Assembly: GCA_021776195.1 (NCBI GenBank)
Contig: JAJFGK010000090.1
Location: forward strand, 11,131 to 75,130
DNA: 64,000 nucleotides
Direction: 5' to 3'
Source: Kiloniellaceae bacterium
GTDB lineage: Bacteria > Pseudomonadota > Alphaproteobacteria > Kiloniellales > Kiloniellaceae
This document shows positions 1 to 8,388 of this stretch, in pieces. The position numbers and the translations under genes are program-made. Every line of letters begins with the position of its first letter. Positions within the stretch are counted from its first letter, which is position 1. The notes under the pieces are model-generated. The model was not told the origin of the DNA and made no database searches. It was given only the letters and a program-made list of their open reading frames with translations.

Positions 1-1866
1 CACCACAGCGCCGACATGCGCAGCCAGATGCGGCTGTGGGACGAAAAGGACATCCCGACCCACGCCCCGATGATCGAGGCGGTCCATCGCCACGGCAGCC
101 TGGCCGCCGTCGAGCTGGTGCACAACGGCCACTATTCGCCCAATCACTTCAGCCGCGAGATTCCCTTGGCCCCGACCCTGCAGCCGGTGGCCGGGCCCTA
201 CCCGATGCACGCCCGGGCCATGGACAAGGCCGATATCGCCGCCTTCCGGCGTTGGCACCGCAAATCGGCCCTGCTCGCCAAGCAGGCGGGCTTCGATATC
301 ATCTATACTTACCTCGGCCACGACATCACCCTCTTCATCTTCTTCCTGTCGCGGCGCACCAACCAGCGCGGCGACGAGTACGGCGGCTCGCTGGAGAACC
401 GCGCGCGCCTGTTCCGCGAGGTGATCGAGGACACGAGGGAGGCGATCGGCGACAGCTGCGCCCTGGCGGTGCGCCTGGCGGTCGACGAACTGATGGGCCC
501 GGCCGGCATCACCGCCGGCGCCGAAGGCCGCGAGGTGATGGAGCTGCTGGCCGAGATTCCCGACCTCTGGGACGTCAATGTCTCGGCCTGGGAGAACGAC
601 TCCATGACCTCGCGCTTCGCGCCCGAGGGCTATCAGGAACAGTACGTCGGCTTCGTGAAGTCCCTGACCTCCAAGCCGGTGGTCGGGGTCGGGCGCTTCA
701 CCTCGCCCGACACCATGGTCTCGCAGGTCAAGCGCGGCGTGCTCGACTTCATCGGCGCGGCGCGGCCCTCGATTGCCGACCCTTTCCTGCCCAAGAAGAT
801 CGAAGAGGGACGGATCGACGACCTGCGCGAATGCATCGGCTGCAACATCTGCGTCGCCGGCAACAACACCCAGGTGCCGATGCGCTGTACCCAGAACCCG
901 ACCATGGGCGAGGAGTGGCGCCGCGACTGGCACCCCGAGCGGATACCGCCCAAGGAGAGCGACGATAGTGTCCTAATCGTCGGGGCCGGCCCGGCGGGTC
1001 TCGAGGCGGCGCGGGCCATGGGCCAGCGCGGCTATCGGGTGACCCTGGCCGAGGCCGGCGGCGAGGCGGGCGGCCGGGTCGCGCGCGAATCCCGCCTGCC
1101 CGGTCTGGCGGCCTGGGCGCGGGTGCGCGATTACCGCCTGGGTCAGATCCAAAAACAGGCCGACACGACGCTCTACTTCGAGAGCCAGATGGAGGCCGCC
1201 ACGGTGCGCGAGGCCGGTTGCTCCCTGGTCGCCATCGCCACCGGCGCCGACTGGCGCCGCGACGGCATGGGCCGCGCCAACCGCGAGCCCCTGCCGGGTT
1301 GGGACGGGCCCCAGGTCTTTACGCCCGACGACATCATGGCCGGCGCCAGGCTCCAAGGACCGGTCGTGATCTATGACGACGACCACTACTACATGGGCGG
1401 GGTCCTGGCGGAGAAGCTGCGCGGCGAGGGCCTCGATGTGACCCTGGCGACCCCGGAGCCCCTGGCCTCGGCCTATACCTTCTACACCCTGGAGCAGGCG
1501 GCCATTCAGACCCGCCTGCTCGAGCTCGGGGTCGAGGTGATCGCACTGCACAAGGCCCAGGCGATCGACGGCGCGGCGGTAACGCTGGCTTGCGTCTTCA
1601 CGGGCAAAGTTCGCTCCGTCGAGGCGGCCTCGGTCGTCCTGGTGACCGCGATGACGCCCCGCGACCGGCTCTATCGCGACCTGATGGCCGACCCGGCCGC
1701 GCTGGCGGCCGCCGGCATCGGGCAGGTGACGCGGATCGGCGATTGCTACGGCCCGGGCACCATCGCCGCGGCGGTCTACTCCGGGCACCGCTTCGCCCGC
1801 GACCTGAGCGTCTCCCCGCAGGACGAGGTGCCCTTCAAACGCGATCTGATGGCTCTGCCCGGCTGA
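1..1866 (+). CDS. Trimethylamine/dimethylamine dehydrogenase-like flavoprotein (5' end outside window)
   Basis: The frame is open from base 1, so roughly the first 60-70 residues, including the FMN-attachment region, lie off the edge; 621 residues are visible. An old-yellow-enzyme barrel with the YGGSLENRAR motif is followed by a 4Fe-4S binding region (Cys278, Cys281, Cys284 plus a later Cys) and an ADP/FAD-type domain starting at VLIVGAGPAGLEAAR. This order is that of trimethylamine dehydrogenase (TMADH), which N-demethylates methylamines and passes electrons to ETF. The TMADH catalytic Tyr169/His172/Asp267 correspond to Tyr104, His107 and Asp200, and bowl residue Trp264 to Trp197. The position of TMADH Trp355 is Asn288, so the substrate may not be trimethylamine itself; dimethylamine, dimethylglycine or histamine-type substrates are alternatives. 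The family call is firm and the substrate is open. Confidence 0.85.
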   Translation, partial: HHSADMRSQMRLWDEKDIPTHAPMIEAVHRHGSLAAVELVHNGHYSPNHFSREIPLAPTLQPVAGPYPMHARAMDKADIAAFRRWHRKSALLAKQAGFDIIYTYLGHDITLFIFFLSRRTNQRGDEYGGSLENRARLFREVIEDTREAIGDSCALAVRLAVDELMGPAGITAGAEGREVMELLAEIPDLWDVNVSAWENDSMTSRFAPEGYQEQYVGFVKSLTSKPVVGVGRFTSPDTMVSQVKRGVLDFIGAARPSIADPFLPKKIEEGRIDDLRECIGCNICVAGNNTQVPMRCTQNPTMGEEWRRDWHPERIPPKESDDSVLIVGAGPAGLEAARAMGQRGYRVTLAEAGGEAGGRVARESRLPGLAAWARVRDYRLGQIQKQADTTLYFESQMEAATVREAGCSLVAIATGADWRRDGMGRANREPLPGWDGPQVFTPDDIMAGARLQGPVVIYDDDHYYMGGVLAEKLRGEGLDVTLATPEPLASAYTFYTLEQAAIQTRLLELGVEVIALHKAQAIDGAAVTLACVFTGKVRSVEAASVVLVTAMTPRDRLYRDLMADPAALAAAGIGQVTRIGDCYGPGTIAAAVYSGHRFARDLSVSPQDEVPFKRDLMALPG

Positions 1867-1896
1867 TGGGCGGCCGGCGGGCCGGACTTCGCGATG

Positions 1897-3144
1897 CTAC
1901 TGTTTGCGGCGCCGTTTCGTCTCGGTGGTCCGGATCATGTCGCGGATGCGCGGCTGGATCTCCGCGCGCCAGCGGGTGCCGTTGAAGACGCCGTAGTGGC
2001 CGACCCCCGGCTGGACGTAGTGAAGCTTGTCTTCCTCGGGGATCGCGGTGCAGAGATCGTGCGCCGCCTGGGTCTGGCCGAGGCCGCAGATGTCGTCGCG
2101 CTCGCCCTCCACGGTCATCAGCGCGGTCTGCCGGATCGCCCCGCAGTCGACCGGTTCGCCGCGATGGATCAGGTGCCCGTCCGGCAAGGCATGCTCCTGG
2201 AAGACCGCTCGAACGGTCTGTAGATAGAATTCCGCCGGCAGGTCCATGACGGCCAGAAACTCCTCGTAGAAGTCCTGATGCTGCTGCACCGAATCCCGGT
2301 CGCCACGAACCAGGTCGTTGAAGTGGTCCAGGTGGGCGGTGACGTGGCGTTCCAGGTTCATGGTCATGAAGCCGCCTAGCTGCAGGAAGCCGGGATAGAC
2401 CCGGCGCAGGAAACCGGCGTGGGGGAAGGGCACCTGGGAGATCACGTTGCGCTCGAACCAGGCCAGCGAGCGCGACTTTGCCACCTCGTTGACCTTGGTC
2501 GGGTTGCGCCGGGTGTCGATCGGTCCGCCCATGAGGGTCAGCGAGGCCGGCTGGGCGGCCTCGCCGCGCGCGGCCATGATCGCGGTCGCGGCCAGGGCCG
2601 GAACCGCCGGCTGACAGACCGCGATCACATGGGTATCGCGACCCAGGAAGCGGATGAAGTCGATCACGCTATCGATGTAGTCGTGCAGATCGAAGGCCCC
2701 CGCGGTCAAGGGGACCGCGCGTGCGTCGCGCCAATCGGTGATGTAGACGTCGTGCTCGCCCAGCAGGGCCCGGACCGTGCCGCGCAAGAGCGTGGCGTAG
2801 TGCCCGGACAGCGGTGCGATCAGCAGGACCTTTGGATCGCCGCGTCCGGCCTGCGTTGCGCCACGGGCGAAGTGCAGCAGGTCGCAAAAGGGCGTCTGCA
2901 GGGCGACCTCCTCCTGCACCGGGACCTCCATCCCTCGGACATTGACCCGGTCCAGGTCGAAGGCCGGCTTGCTGTAACGCCGGGTCATTTGTTCGAACAG
3001 GTTGCAACTGGCCGATAGCGACCGCCCGGCCGCCGTCCAGGCGGTGGGGTTGAAGGGGTTGTCGAGGTAGAAGCGCAAGGCCTGGGCGGCGTTGCGCAGG
3101 GGTGAAACCGATGCGTGCGCCAGTTCATAGGCGTGATATTGCAA
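1897..3144 (-). CDS. phaZ: Intracellular polyhydroxybutyrate depolymerase
   Basis: This enzyme mobilises stored poly-3-hydroxybutyrate granules in the cytoplasm. The product is an alpha/beta-hydrolase of 415 residues, the usual size for intracellular PhaZ, with no signal peptide. The nucleophile is the Cys of VCQPA (Cys177), the cysteine variant of the lipase box typical of this family. Candidate acid and base are in the ERDD and GVGHYG segments near the C-terminus. I chose a TTG start at 3144: it gives the family-like N-terminus MQYHAYELAH and has GGAAAGGA about nine bases upstream. The longer in-frame reading to 3255 adds 37 residues with no family resemblance. It is transcribed convergently with the flavoprotein gene, so it is probably monocistronic. 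Confidence 0.9.
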   Translation of the reverse strand: MQYHAYELAHASVSPLRNAAQALRFYLDNPFNPTAWTAAGRSLSASCNLFEQMTRRYSKPAFDLDRVNVRGMEVPVQEEVALQTPFCDLLHFARGATQAGRGDPKVLLIAPLSGHYATLLRGTVRALLGEHDVYITDWRDARAVPLTAGAFDLHDYIDSVIDFIRFLGRDTHVIAVCQPAVPALAATAIMAARGEAAQPASLTLMGGPIDTRRNPTKVNEVAKSRSLAWFERNVISQVPFPHAGFLRRVYPGFLQLGGFMTMNLERHVTAHLDHFNDLVRGDRDSVQQHQDFYEEFLAVMDLPAEFYLQTVRAVFQEHALPDGHLIHRGEPVDCGAIRQTALMTVEGERDDICGLGQTQAAHDLCTAIPEEDKLHYVQPGVGHYGVFNGTRWRAEIQPRIRDMIRTTETKRRRKQ

Positions 3145-3558
3145 TGCCTTGCGTCCTTTCCAGATTGTCCCTGCGATTTCCCCACAGCGGATTCTTCCGC
3201 CGCATTTCTTCTTATTGCAGCGCAACATTATGAGGCCCGGTGCGGCCCAGCGCAAATCCCCATCGGCCTTCCGCCGCCATGAATCGGGCGCGCGGGAATG
3301 GCGGTATCAGGTGCGCCGCACGGGCCCCCTGGCGGCCAGCGCCAAAATCGTAATCATTTCTTAACCACTCGACTCGACGAATCTTCTTGCCTTGCGGACG
3401 AAAAAGCATCAAATAGTTCTCCCGGTTACACATTATCCTGGCGTACCCCCATAGACGCCTATGCGCTGCGCGGCGTTACCCCGAGACATTGTGAGCCACA
3501 CCCTGAAGACGCCGCGCCTGGTTGCGTGCGTCGTAATGTTTCTTTGAAAGGCCTAGCT
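3145..3558. other. Intergenic region between phaZ and the cold-shock gene
   Basis: About 410 bases lie between two divergently transcribed genes, and no supported coding sequence was found. The part before the cold-shock gene is AT-richer than its surroundings. A long untranslated leader of the kind known for cold-shock mRNAs would fit here, but I could not identify a convincing conserved cold box or a clear promoter by eye. Confidence 0.5.
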
Positions 3559-3768
3559 ATGACGACTGGATCAGTGAAATGGTTCAACCCGACCAAGGGA
3601 TTCGGATTCATCGAGCCGGAGGACGGCTCCAAGGATGCCTTTGTCCACATCTCCGCCGTGGAGCGTGCCGGACTGACGACTCTGCGCGAGGGTCAAAAGG
3701 TCGAGTTTGAACTCGTCCCTGGCCGCAACGGAAAGTCTTCTGCGGAAAATCTGGTCGTTCTGGACTAA
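3559..3768 (+). CDS. Cold-shock domain protein (CspA family)
   Basis: A 69-residue single cold-shock domain that binds single-stranded RNA or DNA and acts as an RNA chaperone. The RNP1 motif is seen as KGFGFIEP and RNP2 as DAFVHIS, preceded by the usual GSVKWFN start of the fold. Start ATG 3559 is supported by GAAAGG nine bases upstream; the reading frame remains open further upstream, but those residues do not belong to the domain. A strong hairpin lies 20 bases after the stop. The next gene, a small Lys/Ala-rich protein, is in the same orientation about 95 bases downstream and could be co-transcribed if the hairpin is leaky. Confidence 0.95.
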   Translation: MTTGSVKWFNPTKGFGFIEPEDGSKDAFVHISAVERAGLTTLREGQKVEFELVPGRNGKSSAENLVVLD

Positions 3769-3787
3769 AGGCACGACCGGCCACAGT

Positions 3788-3821
3788 CATGCCCTGCCTT
3801 CGGATCCCGAAGCAGGGCATG
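3788..3821. terminator. Hairpin after the cold-shock gene, possible terminator or palindromic repeat
   Basis: Arms CATGCCCTGC and GCAGGGCATG are perfectly complementary, and the interior holds a second stem, TTCGG/CCGAA, with one bulged base. It begins 20 bases after the cold-shock stop codon. There is no T-tract, so it may be a dispersed palindromic element or an mRNA-stabilising hairpin rather than a classical intrinsic terminator. Confidence 0.55.
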
Positions 3822-3863
3822 ATGGTGCCGCCACCCACGACCCAATGACATCAAGGACGATCA

Positions 3864-4055
3864 ATGGCGCGCACGCCTAATTACAAATTCGACCGCATGG
3901 AACGCGAAAAAGCCAAGGCAGCCAAGAAAGCGGCCCGCGCGGCGGCGAAAGCCGAAAAGGCCGAAGCCAAGAATCAGGCGCCCGGGAGTTCGCCCGAAGG
4001 CGATTCCGCGCCCGTTAGCCCCGCGGCCCTCGATCCGGGCACCAGAGAGGGCTGA
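3864..4055 (+). CDS. Small Lys/Ala-rich protein of unknown function
   Basis: A 63-residue protein in two parts: a short head (MARTPNYKFDRMERE) and a strongly helical stretch of alternating Lys, Ala and Glu at residues 13-37, followed by a Pro/Ser/Gly-rich tail. The charged helix would suit nucleic-acid or ribosome contact, but that is inference. Similar short MARTPNY-type proteins are familiar from alphaproteobacterial genomes as hypotheticals. The position just downstream of a cold-shock gene is the only functional hint. No signal peptide or membrane segment is present. The gene is real on the basis of its start context, its distinct composition and the lack of any competing frame. Confidence 0.65.
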   Translation: MARTPNYKFDRMEREKAKAAKKAARAAAKAEKAEAKNQAPGSSPEGDSAPVSPAALDPGTREG

Positions 4056-4179
4056 CCGGCCTTCGCTGCCACACCAGGCCGCGATTCCCCGCGCTCGGCA
4101 ATTCTCTATTTCATCCCAGTGAGTTGATCGGCCCTGCTATCTCAGGGATCTTCCCTTGTGCGCCGACTGACGTCGGCTC

Positions 4180-4233
4180 GACAGTGACGATCAGGCCGAC
4201 AGTGACCATCCGGCCGGCGGTGACCGTCAGGTC
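4180..4233. repeat. Three tandem 18-bp imperfect repeats overlapping the end of an ABC transporter gene
   Basis: Copies begin at 4180, 4198 and 4216. Copies 1 and 2 both start GACAGTGAC and differ at two positions; copy 3 starts GGCGGTGAC. Copy 3 runs over the stop codon of the minus-strand ABC gene, so the array extends its 3' untranslated region. A small perfect hairpin, GCCGAC/GTCGGC, lies just beside it at 4162-4177. Confidence 0.8.
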
Positions 4234-6119
4234 TGCTTCTCGTCTTTCGCCAGTTTCTCGACCTCCGCCTCGGGGATGTCGTCAAAGGAGGCGTAGTTCA
4301 TGCGGTAGAGGCGGCTGTAGAGGCCGCCTTCGGCCATCAGTTGGTCGTGGTTGCCGGTTTCGATGATTCCGCCGTCCTGCAGCACGATGATCCGGTCGGC
4401 CCCGCGGATCGTTGCCAGGCGGTGGGCGATGACCAGGGCAGTGCGGCCTTTCAACAGGTGCGCCAGGGCGCGCTGTATTTCCAGTTCGGTGTAGCTGTCG
4501 ACCGAGGCGGTGGCTTCGTCGAGCACCAGGATCTTGGTGTCGGCCACCAATGCGCGGGCGAAGCTCAAGAGTTGCCGCTGGCCGAGCGAAAGGTTGGAGG
4601 CGCCCTGGTCGAGTTGGGTCCGGTAGCCCTCGGGCAGGCGCAGGATGAAGTCATGAGCCCCCACCGCCCGGGCAGCGGCGACCACCTGTTCGTGGGTCGC
4701 ATCGCTCTTGGCGTAGCGGATGTTGGCCTCGATGGTATCCGAGAACAAGAAGGGCTCCTGCAGCACCATCGCCACCTGACGGCCGAGCGAACCCTGGGTG
4801 ACGTCGCGAACGTCGTGCCCGCCGACCAGAACCTGGCCCTCCCAGATGTCATAAAATCGGTGCACCAGAGCCATGGTGCTGGTCTTGCCAGAGCCGGTGG
4901 GGCCGACCAGGGCCACGGTTTCGCCGGGTTCCACGCGAAAGGTGATGTTTTTCAGGATCGGCAGGTCCGGCACGTAGCCGAAGGTCACGTCACGAAACTC
5001 GACGGCGCCGTCGATTTCGCTGAGCTCGATGGCGTCCGGCTTGTCCTCGACCTCGACCGCGACGTCCATGACCTCGAAGATGCGCTGCCCCGAGGCCATG
5101 GCCCGCTGCATGATGGAGTACTGGATGGTCAGCGAACGGATCGGGTCGAAGAAGCGCTGCACATAGAACAGGAAGGCCACCATGATGCCGATGTCGAGGC
5201 TGTCGTCCAGCACCAGGGCGCCGCCGAAGACCACGATGATGGCCATGGCCGCCCCGGTCAGGCTGTCGACGATGGGGATCATGACGTTGGTGAACTTCGA
5301 GGCGGTCAGATGGGCGCGCAGGTTGTCGCTCGCCTTCTCGTCGAACAGCGCGAAGTTCACCTCTTCGCGGCCCATCTCCTGGACCGCGCGCACGCCGTTG
5401 ATCGATTCGGCCAGCGCGCCGTTGGTCGTGCTGCTGGTCTCGCGCGCGCGCAGGAAGGCACGGCGCGCCAGCGGCAGCCAGACGATGCGCACCAAGAACA
5501 GCAGCGGCACCACCGAGAGCGTCATGGCGCCGAGGCGCGGATCCAGAGTCAAGAGGACCGCGATGATGCCGAACAGCAGGACCATATCGCCGATGGCGAA
5601 GATCGAGGACTCGAGAAACTCCTGCAGCGCGTAGACGTCGCCCTGGAGGCGCGACATCAGCCGGCCGACCTCGGTCTTGTCCATGAAGGAGAGCGAGACC
5701 GACTGCAGGTGGGCGTACATGGCGCGGCGCAGGTCGAACAGAAGATGCCCGGCGACCCGCCCGACGATGGTCTCCTGCAGGTGATTGCCGATGTAGTTGA
5801 TGGTGATGACCAGGGCGAAAACCGCCACCGCCCAGGCCAGCAGAGTGCCGCCGCCGCTCTCGGCGGTCAGGACATTGTCGATGACCCAGCGAATGATCAA
5901 GGGGATCGTCAATTGGGTCATGGTGAAGACCAGCACGGCGCCGATGGCAATCAGGATGCGCCGCCGATAGGGGGCCAGGTAACTGGCAAGGCGCCTGACC
6001 ACCCACTTGTCGAAGACCCGCCCGAAGAGCTCTTCGTCCTGGGAGATCTGCGAGCCGACGACGGCCAGGGGCGGGCGGTCTTCCTGCAGTCGGGCGGCGG
6101 CCTGGCCCACGCTGGTCAT
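4227..6119 (-). CDS. ABC exporter half-transporter, subunit with the catalytic Walker B
   Basis: A 630-residue exporter half: a six-helix membrane domain (about residues 60-350) followed by an ATPase domain. Visible motifs are Walker A GPTGSGKTST, a degenerate signature LSLGQ in place of LSGGQ, and a canonical Walker B/D-loop LVLDEATASVD. Start ATG 6119 overlaps the stop of the upstream gene in an ATGA, so the two halves are translationally coupled. The frame stays open far upstream through the neighbouring gene, but that stretch is non-coding shadow. With the partner it should form a heterodimeric lipid or drug-type exporter; the substrate cannot be read from sequence. Confidence 0.9.
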   Translation of the reverse strand: MTSVGQAAARLQEDRPPLAVVGSQISQDEELFGRVFDKWVVRRLASYLAPYRRRILIAIGAVLVFTMTQLTIPLIIRWVIDNVLTAESGGGTLLAWAVAVFALVITINYIGNHLQETIVGRVAGHLLFDLRRAMYAHLQSVSLSFMDKTEVGRLMSRLQGDVYALQEFLESSIFAIGDMVLLFGIIAVLLTLDPRLGAMTLSVVPLLFLVRIVWLPLARRAFLRARETSSTTNGALAESINGVRAVQEMGREEVNFALFDEKASDNLRAHLTASKFTNVMIPIVDSLTGAAMAIIVVFGGALVLDDSLDIGIMVAFLFYVQRFFDPIRSLTIQYSIMQRAMASGQRIFEVMDVAVEVEDKPDAIELSEIDGAVEFRDVTFGYVPDLPILKNITFRVEPGETVALVGPTGSGKTSTMALVHRFYDIWEGQVLVGGHDVRDVTQGSLGRQVAMVLQEPFLFSDTIEANIRYAKSDATHEQVVAAARAVGAHDFILRLPEGYRTQLDQGASNLSLGQRQLLSFARALVADTKILVLDEATASVDSYTELEIQRALAHLLKGRTALVIAHRLATIRGADRIIVLQDGGIIETGNHDQLMAEGGLYSRLYRMNYASFDDIPEAEVEKLAKDEKQT

Positions 6120-8041
6120 ACCCGGTCCCCTTGCGAATTCTCCGCGCCGCCGCCGCTGCGCAGCGGCCGATCGTCGACCGGCCGGGTCTGGAGCTCGTAG
6201 AGTTCCCGGTAGCGGCCGCCCAGGGCCATCAGCTCGTCGTGGCTGCCGCGCTCGACGATGCGGCCGGCCTCCAGGAAGATGATCTCGTCGGCATGCATCA
6301 GCGAGGAGAGGCGGTGGGCAATGATGATGACGGCGCGCTGCTTCACGATGTCCCTCAGCGCCAGGCGGATGCGCTGCTCGGTCGCGGCGTCGACCGCGGC
6401 GGTGGAGTCGTCGAAGACCAGGATCGCGCTTTCCACCAGCAGGCTGCGGGCGATGGAGAGCCGCTGGCGCTGGCCGCCTGATAGCGACACGCCGCGCTCG
6501 CCGACCAGGGTCCCGTAGCCGGTCGGCAGCGAGCGGACATGGTTGTGGAGCTGGGCCGCCGCGGCGGAGCGCTCGATCGAGCTGCGCCCGGTCCAGGGGT
6601 CGCCGTAAGCGACGTTGTGGTCGATCGAGGCGGTGAAGAGAAAGGGTTCCTGCTGCACGATGGTGACGGCATGGCGCAGCGAGGCCAGGGTGACGTCGCG
6701 GATGTCCTGGCCGTCGAGGGTGATACGACCGCCGGAGACGTCGTAGTAGCGCCCGATCAACTGCGCCAGGGTGGTCTTGCCGCTGCCCGGCGGGCCGACG
6801 ATGCCGAGAGTCTTGCCGGGCCGTGCCTCCAGGGTGATCCCCTCCAGGGTGCGCTCGTCCTCGGCCCAGGCTGGGTAGCGGAACTCGACATTCTCGAAGC
6901 GCAGCACGCCTTGGCTCAGCTCCAGGTCCCGGGCGTCGGGCTTGTCGGCGATCGAGGGTTCCAGGTCGAGCACGCCGAAGAGCCGGCCGCCGCAGGTCGA
7001 GGTGCGGGCGATGGAGTTGATCATCCAGCCGATCTGGCGCACCGGCATCTGCAGAATGGTCAGGAAGGCGAGGAACTCGGCCAATTGGCCCAGGGTGATC
7101 TCGCCGGCCAGGGTCTTGTGGCCGCCGACCAGCAAAACCAGGCCCATGGCCATGAAGTAGCAAAAGGTCATCTGCGTGGTGTTGCGCACGAAGAGCGCGA
7201 TGCGCCGGTGCGCCATGGCCAGGGCGCTGTCGGAGATCGCATCGAAGCGGGCCATCTCGAAGGCCTGGGCGGCGAAGGAGCGCACCACCCGAATGCCGCC
7301 AAGGTTTTCCTCCATCACCTTGGTGAGACGCGACAGCTCGTCCTGCAGCTTCATCCAGGTGTCGCGCAGCTTGAGACGGGCGATCGAGGCGCGGATCCCG
7401 ACAATCGGCACGAAGCTGAGCGCCACCATCGCCAGCACCGGGTCGATGCGCGACAGGATGACCGCGCCGCCGCCGATCAGGACGGTCAGCAGAATGAGGC
7501 GTAGGATGCCGGTATCGACCCACATGCGCACGCCCTCGATGTCGAGGATGCCGCGGGTCATGAGATCGCCGCTGTGCACCCTGTCGTGCCAGGAGAAGCT
7601 GAGGCGCTGAAGTTGGCGGTAATAGGCCAGGCGCAGCTGGTAGCCGATCAACTGGCCGACCGCTTCGCCCTGGTAGTTCTGCATCATGGTGCAGAGCCCG
7701 CGCAGTATCGCCGCCCCCAACAGCAACAGCGCGGTGACCAACAAGGCCTCCTCCGCCGCTGCCCGGTCGCTGCCCGGCAGCGCGCCGACCAGCAGGCCCT
7801 GGGCCTGATCGACGGCGCGCCCGAGAAACTGCGGCACGAACAGCTGGAAGGTGCCGGCCAGCAGGGTCGCCAAAATCGCCAGGCCCATGCGCCAGCGATA
7901 GCCAAAGGCCATGGCGGTGATGCGCCGCAACACGCCGGTGTCGACGTTCGCGACGGCGATGCGATAGTCCGGCCCCGCCTCGCTGTCGAGGCGTGGCCTT
8001 TGAGCGCTCGTCTGGGCCATGGTCGATGTCGTCTGAGTCAA
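6116..8041 (-). CDS. ABC exporter half-transporter, subunit with degenerate Walker B
   Basis: A 641-residue exporter half and the first gene of a two-gene operon. The membrane domain covers about residues 40-350. The ATPase domain has Walker A GPPGSGKTT, an intact signature LSGGQRQR, and a Walker B ending FDDSTAAVD, where the catalytic Glu is replaced by Asp. The partner carries the complementary defect (LSLGQ), so both defects fall in the same composite site. That leaves one active and one degenerate site, as in the TM287/288 and BmrCD type of heterodimeric exporters. Start at 8041 (MTQTTS). An in-frame Met eight codons later is an alternative. Confidence 0.9.
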   Translation of the reverse strand: MTQTTSTMAQTSAQRPRLDSEAGPDYRIAVANVDTGVLRRITAMAFGYRWRMGLAILATLLAGTFQLFVPQFLGRAVDQAQGLLVGALPGSDRAAAEEALLVTALLLLGAAILRGLCTMMQNYQGEAVGQLIGYQLRLAYYRQLQRLSFSWHDRVHSGDLMTRGILDIEGVRMWVDTGILRLILLTVLIGGGAVILSRIDPVLAMVALSFVPIVGIRASIARLKLRDTWMKLQDELSRLTKVMEENLGGIRVVRSFAAQAFEMARFDAISDSALAMAHRRIALFVRNTTQMTFCYFMAMGLVLLVGGHKTLAGEITLGQLAEFLAFLTILQMPVRQIGWMINSIARTSTCGGRLFGVLDLEPSIADKPDARDLELSQGVLRFENVEFRYPAWAEDERTLEGITLEARPGKTLGIVGPPGSGKTTLAQLIGRYYDVSGGRITLDGQDIRDVTLASLRHAVTIVQQEPFLFTASIDHNVAYGDPWTGRSSIERSAAAAQLHNHVRSLPTGYGTLVGERGVSLSGGQRQRLSIARSLLVESAILVFDDSTAAVDAATEQRIRLALRDIVKQRAVIIIAHRLSSLMHADEIIFLEAGRIVERGSHDELMALGGRYRELYELQTRPVDDRPLRSGGGAENSQGDRV

Positions 8042-8388
8042 GGGACCCTACCACCTGGGCACGAAACGGCCCGGCGTTTGATGAAAGTCTGTCAAAGGAA
8101 CAATGCTATTTCAGCATATAACCGACCGCGCCGCCAGTGCTGGACCCAGAGGACTGGCAAACCCGCCTTTCGCGAGGGTGGGGTGGGCGGGCTCCGGTCT
8201 GGGAAGGCGCGACCCGGTCTGAACAGGTTTGGCGAGACTGTGAGCCGTTTCACGTTTGGCCGCCACGAGCTTTGCTAGATTTGCAAGGAAAGGCTCTCGG
8301 CGACCGGCACCGCACGACCGCTTCCAGTATCAGGGCGAACGGCGGTCGCCCGGCGCGTCCACGAAAATGCGATAAGGAGTTCCCGACC
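8042..8388. other. Divergent intergenic region, ABC exporter / methyltransferase
   Basis: About 350 bases between oppositely oriented genes must hold both promoters. I see no supported coding sequence; frames that stay open here lack family resemblance. An AT-richer patch at about 8085-8120 may mark a promoter. I looked for a methionine-type riboswitch before the methyltransferase and could not identify one. Confidence 0.45.

Noticed and set aside
3298..3558. N-terminal extension of the cold-shock protein
   Set aside because: The extra residues do not resemble any domain, and ATG 3559 has a good ribosome-binding site with the standard family N-terminus.
6120..8054. A very long open frame on the minus strand joining both ABC exporter genes into one 1275-residue protein
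   Set aside because: Its first half is Arg/His/Pro-rich shadow translation of the upstream ABC gene; real motifs begin only at 6119.
8042..8388. Possible SAM or SAH riboswitch before the homocysteine methyltransferase-like gene
   Set aside because: No recognisable conserved core or convincing pairing was found by eye; a covariance-model search would decide.
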